20,236 nucleotides of DNA from JAVBNC01 sp031551765 (GTDB lineage: Bacteria; Desulfobacterota; Desulfovibrionia; Desulfovibrionales; Desulfovibrionaceae), in NCBI GenBank assembly GCA_031551765.1, contig JAVBNC010000080.1, positions 1-20,236 on the forward strand. Direction: 5' to 3'. A program made the translations under genes and the position numbers. Below, one piece after another: positions 14,692-20,236 of the stretch. The notes below the pieces were generated by a model. It worked only from the letters and a program-made list of their open reading frames with translations, searched no databases and was not told where the DNA came from. Positions within the stretch are counted from its first letter, which is position 1, and every line of letters starts with the position of its first letter.

Positions 14692-15246
14692 CTACTCTTT
14701 ATTTTTGCTCGCCTCCTGCGGCCCAATGCGCCGCAAGTCCTTGTCGCGCAGGTGCACGAGCAGGCTTTTGCCGTTCGGTCCCACGCGCAGCTCGCCGTAG
14801 CGGGCCTGGTCAAAGTCTTTGGCGTAGCCTTCCTGGAAAAAGAAGGCCGAGGCCGCCAGCAGGACTTCCCCGCTCCGCACCCGGAAGAAGACGCGCAACT
14901 CGTCCGGGGCCAAGGGGCTGCCGTCGTCCAGGCGCGAGAAACTGGCGACCCTGTCCGCGTTCAGGCGCAGCACGGCCAGGCCGTCTTCCGGCAGCGGGTA
15001 GCGGCCCAAATCGCGCCGGTCCGCACTCACACGCGGGTGCGCGGCGCGCAGGGCGTCCGTGGCAGTTCTGTTCAGGCGGTAGTTGAGGACCATGAAGTCC
15101 CCCAGCAGCAGGGCGCGGGGGTCAATGGGGGCCAGTTCCAGCAGCACCACGGCCCCGTCCCGGCGCAGCCCTTCTTTGTTCAGGGCCGACCAATTGAAAC
15201 CCACGAGCAGCAAGACCAAGGTTGCGAGCACAATTCCTTTACGCAT
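14692..15246 (-). CDS. GDYXXLXY-domain protein
   Basis: The product is a 184-residue protein with an N-terminal hydrophobic segment (about 5-20, signal anchor or signal peptide). The family motif is present as G49-D50-F51-x-x-L54-x-Y56, with Phe in place of the motif Tyr, and a C-terminal YGELRVGPNGKSLLVHLRD block. The biochemical function of this family is unknown. It is found coupled to DUF2157-type membrane proteins, as here: its ATG overlaps the end of the upstream gene by 8 nt (ATGCGTAA), so translation is probably coupled. The likely site is the cell envelope. Its stop codon abuts a gene-end repeat module. Confidence 0.85.
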   Translation of the reverse strand: MRKGIVLATLVLLLVGFNWSALNKEGLRRDGAVVLLELAPIDPRALLLGDFMVLNYRLNRTATDALRAAHPRVSADRRDLGRYPLPEDGLAVLRLNADRVASFSRLDDGSPLAPDELRVFFRVRSGEVLLAASAFFFQEGYAKDFDQARYGELRVGPNGKSLLVHLRDKDLRRIGPQEASKNKE

Positions 15247-17566
15247 GCGCGCCTCCCGGGGTCATCGCCCTCTCTCCGTCCAGCATCTTGGGCAGGACAT
15301 GGGCCAGAGCCAGCAGCCCCGCCCCCACGGCCATGAGCGTCAGGGACTTGTGGAGCAGGCTTGTGGCCAGGTTGTAGTAGTAATAGCCGGCGTAGGCGAA
15401 CAGAAAGGTTCCCGTGCCGCCCAGGACCAGTTTATTGCCGGTGTGGCGGCCCAACGCCAACCCGTAAAGAGCCAGGGGAACACCGGGCAGAAACCAGCCG
15501 CAGACCAGTGTCAAACCGGCGGCCACAAGGCAGGCCGCGCGGGACGGGGCGGCAAGCGGCAAATCGTTGGTCAAAAGAAAGGCAAAAAGCGCTATTCCCA
15601 GCCCGGAGGCCAGGCCGAGATCCCGCGCGGAAAGCATGACCGCCAGCGTGCGCTCCGCGTAGGGAGCCATGAGCGCCAGCACGAGATAGATCATCAGCGC
15701 GGCGTACACCCCGTGCAACAGGGGCGCCAGCAGCGCGCTTTTCTCCCGCGACGCGCTCCAGCGCTTCTCCCCGGCCCAGAACCAGGCCAGCCCCAAGCAC
15801 AGGGCGGCCCACCAGGCCGTCATGAGCAGGCGCTTCAGCGTCGGGTCAAGAGCGAACAGCGCGCCGTGCCGCGCCCTGCGGCTCCAATCCAGCACATTGC
15901 CCCACAAAAGGGATTGCAGCCCCAAGGCCAGCAGCAGGCAGCCCGCCACAGCCGCCAAGCCCCGGAAGGCCGCGCTCCGCACAAAGGGATAGCCCAACAG
16001 CGCCCCCAAGGCGGCCGCGAACGGCCACAGGGACGAATGCCGCGCCATGATGCCCAGGGCCACGCTGGCCGCCCCGGCCCCGGCCAGAGCGGAGGACAGG
16101 CCGAACTGCCGCGCCGTCACGCCCTTTCCGCGCAGGGCGAACGCGCCCAGGCCCAGCATGATGAGGCCGCCGATGAGCAGCGGCCCTTCAAAATCGCGGC
16201 GCAGGTGCAGGGTCATCTCCAAAAAAAGCAGCATGAAAGCCATGAGCAGGAGCGAGGCGATCCAGCCGCCGAAAGCCTGCAAAGTCCGGACGTACCAGGG
16301 CGCTCCGGCCGGGGCCGCTAAAGGCGGCGGGCCGTCTTGGGGCAGCAGGTTCAGGCCGCGCAAATGCGCCCAGATATCCCCCCAGGAGACGGACGGCCGC
16401 AGCAGAGCGAAAAAGCCCGGCGCTTCCGGAAGCCCTCCCCCGCGCGCGGCGGTTTCGCTCTCCATGTCCCGCTGCCAAAGGCGCAGCAGCTTGCCGCTGG
16501 CCGCCGTCAGGCCGCTGATGATCAGCCCCCAGGCCAGCAGGCTGGAAACGTCCCCGTAAATCATGAACCGGGCCTTGAGCAGCAGGGTCACCAGCACGGC
16601 GTCCACGCTCAATACGCCGCAGCCGAGCATGAACAGGTCCGCCCCGCGCCGCCGGTACCAGAGCCAGATTCCCGCCAGGGCCGCCGCGTACAGGACGTAG
16701 TTCACCGGGTCCGCGGGCAGGAACAGCGCGCCGTATTCATGTCGCCAGCCGTATCTCCCGCCGGAAAGAAAAATGAGCGCGCACACGGAAACCGTGAGGC
16801 AGCCCAAAGCCACGAACAGCGCCAGCCGGGGCAGCCAGCGCGCGCCCAGCCAGGGCTGTCCCGCCCCCAAGCGGCGGGCGGCCCCTTCCCAGGCCAGCAC
16901 AAAGGCCGCCTGGGCCAGAATGAATTCCGGGTACAGCAGCAAAAAGGGCAGGCGCAGCAAATCCAGCCGCCCCAGGTAGGACAGGCCCCACATGGTGCCG
17001 GTCAGCCAGACCATGAACCACAGGCCCGTCTGCCGCCCGGCCGCGGCCAGCGGCAGGAGCGGCAGCGCCCAGGCCCGGAACAGTTCCCAGGAATCCGCGC
17101 CGGTCATGTACACCTGGCCGTAAACCGCCAGCAGCGGCCCGATGAGGATGCCCGCGCCCAAAAGCAGCATCCTGCCCGTCAGGGTATCCAGCCCGCGCCA
17201 CAGCGCGAGCAGCGCTCCGCCGCAGATCAGCCCCTGGAGCAGGCCGAACTTGGCGTAGTGGTGCATGTCCGCCCAGTTCCAGGCGATAAAGCAGATCACC
17301 CCGCAGGCGAGCGCCAGCGCGCCGCAAAGGGCCAGCGCGTGCCGCCAGAACACGGCCCATTCGCCGGGGCCGGGACGGACCCCCAGGCTGCGCAGGGCCG
17401 CTTCCAGGGCTTCCGCGCTCAGCGCGCCGCTTTGCGCCAGCCGACGCAGGGCCGCGCCGGAAGGCGGGGCCGGGGGCCGCGCGCCGTCTCCCGCAGAAGG
17501 CGGGATCACGCCTCCAGGCCGCCCCTCAGGATGTTCCGGGGCTGAAAAGGAAAAAGATTCGCTCAT
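15239..17566 (-). CDS. DUF2157-type polytopic membrane protein (probable DUF2157-DUF4401)
   Basis: The product is a 775-residue integral membrane protein with about 20 hydrophobic segments after a 40-residue proline- and glycine-rich cytoplasmic head. Residues from about 40 (LRRLAQSGALSAEALEAALRS) into the first helices match the DUF2157 pattern of a small helical domain followed by helices containing IAWNWADMHHYAKFG. The second half, after a low-complexity linker, looks like the DUF4401-type module that often accompanies it. Function unknown. The ATG at 17566 has GGAAA upstream and is preferred to a TTG at 17587. It overlaps the GDYXXLXY gene by 8 nt. A divergent Sel1 gene begins 206 bp away, and the spacer shows no clear promoter. 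Confidence 0.82.
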   Translation of the reverse strand: MSESFSFSAPEHPEGRPGGVIPPSAGDGARPPAPPSGAALRRLAQSGALSAEALEAALRSLGVRPGPGEWAVFWRHALALCGALALACGVICFIAWNWADMHHYAKFGLLQGLICGGALLALWRGLDTLTGRMLLLGAGILIGPLLAVYGQVYMTGADSWELFRAWALPLLPLAAAGRQTGLWFMVWLTGTMWGLSYLGRLDLLRLPFLLLYPEFILAQAAFVLAWEGAARRLGAGQPWLGARWLPRLALFVALGCLTVSVCALIFLSGGRYGWRHEYGALFLPADPVNYVLYAAALAGIWLWYRRRGADLFMLGCGVLSVDAVLVTLLLKARFMIYGDVSSLLAWGLIISGLTAASGKLLRLWQRDMESETAARGGGLPEAPGFFALLRPSVSWGDIWAHLRGLNLLPQDGPPPLAAPAGAPWYVRTLQAFGGWIASLLLMAFMLLFLEMTLHLRRDFEGPLLIGGLIMLGLGAFALRGKGVTARQFGLSSALAGAGAASVALGIMARHSSLWPFAAALGALLGYPFVRSAAFRGLAAVAGCLLLALGLQSLLWGNVLDWSRRARHGALFALDPTLKRLLMTAWWAALCLGLAWFWAGEKRWSASREKSALLAPLLHGVYAALMIYLVLALMAPYAERTLAVMLSARDLGLASGLGIALFAFLLTNDLPLAAPSRAACLVAAGLTLVCGWFLPGVPLALYGLALGRHTGNKLVLGGTGTFLFAYAGYYYYNLATSLLHKSLTLMAVGAGLLALAHVLPKMLDGERAMTPGGAHA

Positions 17567-17771
17567 GTTGTTTCCACGCTGTTTCAAACGTCTTGTTTTG
17601 TGCTATGCTCAAGCCCGCGACAGGCCCGCCAAAGGCGTGCGGCGCGAGCCGAAATGCCGGGAAAACCGACGCGTTCTATAGGCCAAAACCCGGCCCGCGT
17701 CAGTAAAAAAGCGGTTGCCGCACGATTTACCATCGCGCCGCAACCTGATATCCACCCTCCAGGAGAACGCC

Positions 17772-18452
17772 ATGCGTACCGCATATTGCTTCATTATTTG
17801 CCTTGCCCTCGGGCTGGCCGCCGCGCCCCTTGCCTCCGCCGCGCCCGCCAAAAAGCCTCAGTCCCAGGCCGCGTCCCAACCCGCAAGCGCGGAAGTGGAA
17901 ACCCTGCGCAAAGCCCAGGACGCCTACGCCAAAAAAGACTACGCCACCGCGCAGAAGCTGCTGAGGCCCCTGGCGGAAAAAGGCAACCCCCACGCCGCGT
18001 TCGCCCTGGGCCTGATGGCCATACGCGGGGACGGCATGCCCCAAAGTCCTTCCGAAGCCCACAAGTGGTGGCTCCAGTCCGCCAATGCGGGCTACCCGGA
18101 AGCCCAGTACAACCTGGGCCTGCTCTACCAGCGCGGTCTGCTCGGCGCGCGCGACGCCACCCTCGTCCGCCAGTGGTGGACCAAAGCCGCCGCAGGCGGG
18201 CAGGCCGATGCCATGGTCCGTCTCTCCCACATGCAGCGCGCCGGAGACGGCGGCCCCAAAGACGTGCCCGGCGCCGTGGCCAACCTGACCAAAGCCTCGG
18301 ACATGAGCCACCCCGTAGCTCAGTATGAGCTCGGCCGCATGTACAAAAACGGCGACGGCGTGCCCAAAGACGCCGCCAAAGCCAAAGCCCTGCTGCAAAA
18401 AGCCGCCGACGCCGGTCTGCCCCAGGCCAAGCAGGAGCTTAAGGCCAAATAA
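17772..18452 (+). CDS. Secreted Sel1-repeat (TPR-like) protein
   Basis: The product is a 226-residue protein with a Sec signal peptide (MRTAYCFIIC.. cleaved near ASA, residue 23) followed by an Ala/Lys/Gln-rich linker and about four Sel1-like repeats (about 65-225). These have recurrent A-x-x-x-L-G and A-x-x-W/L-x-x-A-A-x-x-G patterns, for example AQYNLGLLYQRG and AQYELGRMYKNGDGVPKD. Sel1 repeats form helical solenoids for protein-protein contact; no catalytic site is expected. The start follows AGGAGA. It probably acts in the periplasm; its partner is unknown. It is divergent from the DUF2157 operon and followed by a gene-end repeat module. Confidence 0.9.
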   Translation: MRTAYCFIICLALGLAAAPLASAAPAKKPQSQAASQPASAEVETLRKAQDAYAKKDYATAQKLLRPLAEKGNPHAAFALGLMAIRGDGMPQSPSEAHKWWLQSANAGYPEAQYNLGLLYQRGLLGARDATLVRQWWTKAAAGGQADAMVRLSHMQRAGDGGPKDVPGAVANLTKASDMSHPVAQYELGRMYKNGDGVPKDAAKAKALLQKAADAGLPQAKQELKAK

Positions 18453-18626
18453 AAGCAATTTTGTCGAAGCCAATGAAAAGTCGAAGCAGGGCGCTGCCCT
18501 GCACCCGCCAAGGGCTAGCGCCCCTGGACCCCTTTCAGGGTGACTAAGAAAATGGTGCTTATCTGCCGTTCTGTTCGCGCCGCGGCGCTCACATACTGAC
18601 GGGTGCTGGTTTGATAGATTGAAAAA
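18453..18626 (+). repeat. Gene-end repeat module, copy C (after the Sel1 gene)
   Basis: This is the uninterrupted reference copy. Eight nt after the TAA stop it reads TTGTCGAAGCCAAT, then palindrome 1 GCAGGGC-GCT-GCCCTGC (18486-18502). Palindrome 2, CCAAGGGC-TAGC-GCCCCTGG (18508-18527), is framed by CACCC...GGGTG, which can pair as an outer stem. It continues with ACTAAGAAAATGGTGC, CCGTTCTGTT, GGCGCTCACATACTG and GGTTTGATAGATTGAAA, and leads into the hairpin at 18627. Confidence 0.85.
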
Positions 18627-18657
18627 GGCGGTTCCCGTGATTGTACGGGGCCACGCC
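18627..18657 (+). terminator. Imperfect hairpin ending the Sel1 gene-end module
   Basis: GGCG...CCCGT-gattgt-ACGGG...CGCC forms a stem with a mismatch and a bulge, preceded by a run of A residues. It shares the loop sequence CCGTGATTGTACGG with the stronger hairpin at 20129-20160 after rlmN. The T-run afterwards is poor, so termination strength is uncertain. Confidence 0.5.
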
Positions 18658-18780
18658 ATCAAAGAGATACGCCCCCATTAGCCTGTCAAAGTTTTTAGGA
18701 AAAGGGGGATGGGATCCAAGGGAAGGGGAAAAACCCTTTTTCCAAAAAGGGTTTTTCCCCTTCCCTTGGCCGCCGGAGGC
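18658..18780 (+). repeat. Leader repeat upstream of rlmN
   Basis: The segment ATCAAAGAGAT, a 13-nt gap, CCTGTCAAAGTT, then a purine-rich GGAAAAGGGGG..GG..TCC stretch recurs at 20161-20236, where the window ends. Here it continues into a perfect 54-nt palindrome and ends with TTGGCCGCCGGAGGCAT. The last motif also occurs at 638-656. Confidence 0.75.
18716..18769 (+). repeat. Perfect 26+26-bp palindrome in the rlmN leader
   Basis: The left arm 18716-18741 and right arm 18744-18769 are exact reverse complements separated only by CC. The arms begin CCAAGGGAAGGGG and contain AAAAACCCTTTTT. In RNA this is a very stable hairpin ending 26 nt before the rlmN start codon. It could be a terminator/attenuator, an RNase-III-type processing site, or the core of a repeat element. 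Confidence 0.9.
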
Positions 18781-18795
18781 ATTCAAAAACATATC

Positions 18796-19854
18796 ATGAT
18801 AGACATCCTTAATTATACCTTCCCGGAACTGGCCGCGTTCATGGCGGAACTGGGGGAACCGGCGTTCCGGGCCAGGCAGGTCTGGCAGTGGCTGTGGCAG
18901 AAGCAGGCCCGGTCGTTTGAGGCCATGACCAACGTTTCCAAGGCCACGCGGGCGCTTTTGGAAGAGCGTTGCGTCATCCGCTGGCCGGAAATCGCGCTCA
19001 AGCAGGTCAGCAAGGACGGGACCACCAAATTTCTGCTGCGCCTGGCGGACGGGGAGACGGTGGAAACCGTGCTTATCCCCAGCGAATCCCAGGACGGCCG
19101 GGGCCGCATGACCCAGTGCCTGTCCTGCCAGGTGGGCTGCGCCATGGGCTGCACCTTTTGCAGCACCGGGCACATGGGCTTTACCCGCAACATGACCCAG
19201 GCGGAAATTCTGGGCCAGGTGCTTATCGCGCGCGAGTATCTGAATGACACTCCGGAAACCCCGCAGTTGCGCAACCTGGTGTTCATGGGCATGGGCGAAC
19301 CGCTGCTCAATTTCACGGAACTGATGCGCAGCCTGGAAACCCTGAACCACGAGCTGGGCCTGGCCTTTTCCCCCCGGCGGATCACCGTTTCCACCTGCGG
19401 CCTGCAAAAGGGCCTGCTGGAACTGGGGGAAAGCGGCCTGGCCTACCTGGCCGTGTCCCTGCACGCCCCCACCCAGGAACTGCGGGCCGAGCTGATGCCC
19501 AAAGCCGCGCGCTGGAAGCTGTACGAACTCCTGGCCGCGCTCGAAAGCTACCCCCTGAAGACCAGGGAGCGCCTGACCTTTGAATACCTGCTGCTCGGCG
19601 GGGTCAACGATTCCCTGGAGCACGCCAAGGCTCTGGCCAAGATCATGGGCCGGGTCAAAGCCAAGCTCAACCTCATCCTCTACAACCCTGTGGAAGGCTC
19701 GCCCTACGCCGCGCCCGACCCGGACCGCGTGCTGGCCTTTGAAAAGTACCTCTGGTCCAAGCACGTCACCGCCATTGTCCGCAAAAGCAAGGGCCAGGAC
19801 ATCCAGGCCGCCTGCGGGCAGCTTAAGAGCAGTGCCGCCTGCCCGGAGCCGTAA
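18796..19854 (+). CDS. rlmN: Dual-specificity 23S rRNA (A2503)/tRNA (A37) C2-methyltransferase
   Basis: The product is a 352-residue radical-SAM methyltransferase that methylates C2 of A2503 in 23S rRNA and A37 in some tRNAs. The N-terminal RNA-binding part (1-100) is followed by the radical SAM cluster motif C115-AMG-C119-TF-C122, GMGEPLLN, and the C-terminal GQDIQAACGQL with C340, the cysteine that carries the methyl intermediate. These agree with E. coli RlmN (384 residues). The ATG at 18796 begins a normal RlmN N-terminus. The nearest purine-rich site (GGAGG 18775-18779) is 16 nt away, longer than ideal, and belongs to a repeat motif. An in-frame ATG at 18709 would read through the palindrome and is rejected. 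The TAA stop is followed by a gene-end repeat. Confidence 0.97.
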   Translation: MIDILNYTFPELAAFMAELGEPAFRARQVWQWLWQKQARSFEAMTNVSKATRALLEERCVIRWPEIALKQVSKDGTTKFLLRLADGETVETVLIPSESQDGRGRMTQCLSCQVGCAMGCTFCSTGHMGFTRNMTQAEILGQVLIAREYLNDTPETPQLRNLVFMGMGEPLLNFTELMRSLETLNHELGLAFSPRRITVSTCGLQKGLLELGESGLAYLAVSLHAPTQELRAELMPKAARWKLYELLAALESYPLKTRERLTFEYLLLGGVNDSLEHAKALAKIMGRVKAKLNLILYNPVEGSPYAAPDPDRVLAFEKYLWSKHVTAIVRKSKGQDIQAACGQLKSSAACPEP

Positions 19855-19945
19855 AGGCAATTTTGTCGAAGCCATCCAAGAGTGAGAGCGGGGCGCTGCC
19901 CTGCACCCGCCAAGGGGCGCGCCCCTTGGAACCCATTCAGGGTGA
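19855..19945 (+). repeat. Gene-end repeat module, copy D (after rlmN)
   Basis: Eight nt after TAA the sequence reads TTGTCGAAGCC, then a palindrome-1 variant (GGGGCGCTGCCCTGC), CACCCGCC, the perfect 20-nt palindrome CCAAGGGG-CGCG-CCCCTTGG (19910-19929) and AACCCATTCAGGGTGA. The later blocks of the module are missing or replaced by the inverted repeat at 19966-20088. Confidence 0.85.
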
Positions 19946-19965
19946 GTACGGGAGCGTTGTTTTTT

Positions 19966-20088
19966 ACTACACGCCATCCTGAGCGTAGCGAAGGATCCAT
20001 CTTGATGCCTTCCCGCCTTTCCATGCGCGTGAAAAAGGCAAAAGGCAAAGAAGATGGATCCTTCGCTACGCTCAGGATGACGTGTAGT
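19966..20088. repeat. 38-bp inverted repeat pair (CATCCTGAGCG..GGATCC element)
   Basis: The arms 19966-20003 and 20051-20088 are reverse complements with one mismatch in 38 positions, separated by a 47-nt spacer. The arm contains CATCCTGAGCGTAGCGAAGG, a dispersed repeat seen in many unrelated bacterial genomes (from memory). It has no coding capacity. It interrupts the path from the gene-end module to the terminator. Confidence 0.85.
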
Positions 20089-20128
20089 GTGAGGCAGGTG
20101 ACTCCCGGCCGCCCTATCTCCACAGAAA

Positions 20129-20160
20129 AAAGCGGCACCGTGATTGTACGGTGCCGCTTT
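20129..20160. terminator. Intrinsic terminator after rlmN
   Basis: A 13-bp perfect stem (AAAGCGGCACCGT/ACGGTGCCGCTTT) with loop GATTGT follows the rlmN gene-end region. The plus strand ends in CTTTATC; the minus strand has TTTTTTCTG, so it may serve both directions. Confidence 0.75.
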
Positions 20161-20236
20161 ATCAAAGAGATGCCTTGCATACCCCTGTCAAAGTTCTTTG
20201 GAAGGGGGAAGGAGGTCCGGAGGAAGGGGGAAACCT
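20161..20236 (+). repeat. Leader repeat, second copy, cut by the window end
   Basis: ATCAAAGAGAT, a 12-nt gap, CCTGTCAAAGTTCTTTGG and a purine-rich AAGGGGG..GG.GGTCC tract match the leader upstream of rlmN (18658-18735) in order and spacing. By analogy a palindrome and a plus-strand gene start may follow just outside the window. Confidence 0.65.

Noticed and set aside
18709..18795. In-frame upstream start adding 29 residues to RlmN
   Set aside because: The extension is translated from the perfect palindrome and leader repeat, and its peptide has no RlmN similarity. The ATG at 18796 gives a normal N-terminus.
1..20236. CRISPR arrays, tRNA/rRNA genes, integrases or transposases
   Set aside because: I looked for regularly spaced repeats, cloverleaf-type sequences and recombinase-like products and saw none. 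The repeats present are irregularly spaced intergenic modules.

Overview
The window is GC-rich and reads like a genomic segment of a Desulfovibrionaceae-type delta-proteobacterium (Desulfovibrio/Bilophila group). This rests on an Aquifex-type single-chain aconitase, a large Cache chemoreceptor, strong AAGGAGG ribosome sites and long structured intergenic repeats. It is an inference, at roughly even confidence. I see no phage, plasmid, CRISPR or RNA-gene sequence, and no transcription-factor gene.

Layout. 1-674 is non-coding: a MITE-like element, then a mosaic repeat module ending in a hairpin. 675-3526 (minus) holds a YibE/F membrane protein behind a secreted alkaline phosphatase, separated by a terminator. 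3527-3891 is a divergent control region with promoter-like sites and an inverted-repeat operator candidate. 3892-9129 (plus) is a four-gene operon: HpcH/HpaI-type aldolase, haloacetate-dehalogenase-like hydrolase, 2-hydroxycarboxylate:Na+ symporter and aconitase-family hydro-lyase. It ends at a 20-bp-stem terminator shared with a convergent methyl-accepting chemotaxis protein (9199-11307, minus). 11505-14371 (minus) carries glyoxylate carboligase followed by a DapA-family lyase, with a 149-bp MITE-like element filling the space between them. 14692-17566 (minus) is a DUF2157-type membrane protein translationally coupled to a GDYXXLXY-domain protein. 17772-19854 (plus) has a secreted Sel1-repeat protein and rlmN. 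The rest is repeat DNA.

How the genes may work together. The plus operon pairs an importer of hydroxy-di/tricarboxylates with an aconitase-type isomerase, an aldolase/lyase and an enzyme whose visible active site matches fluoroacetate dehalogenase (product glycolate). The neighbouring minus unit has Gcl, which consumes glyoxylate, and a DapA-type aldolase that could produce a C2 aldehyde or glyoxylate. A C2/halo-acid/hydroxycarboxylate catabolic locus is the most interesting functional hypothesis, but no substrate is proven by sequence. Gcl's usual partners (tartronate semialdehyde reductase, hydroxypyruvate isomerase) are absent here.

The most distinctive structural signal is in the intergenic DNA. 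Four genes end in the same repeat module, placed exactly 0 or 8 nt after the stop codon, oriented with transcription and finishing at a hairpin. Two copies contain related ~80-bp insertions whose terminal hairpins covary. A 26+26-bp perfect palindrome precedes rlmN, and a MITE-like element supplies the stop codon of gcl.
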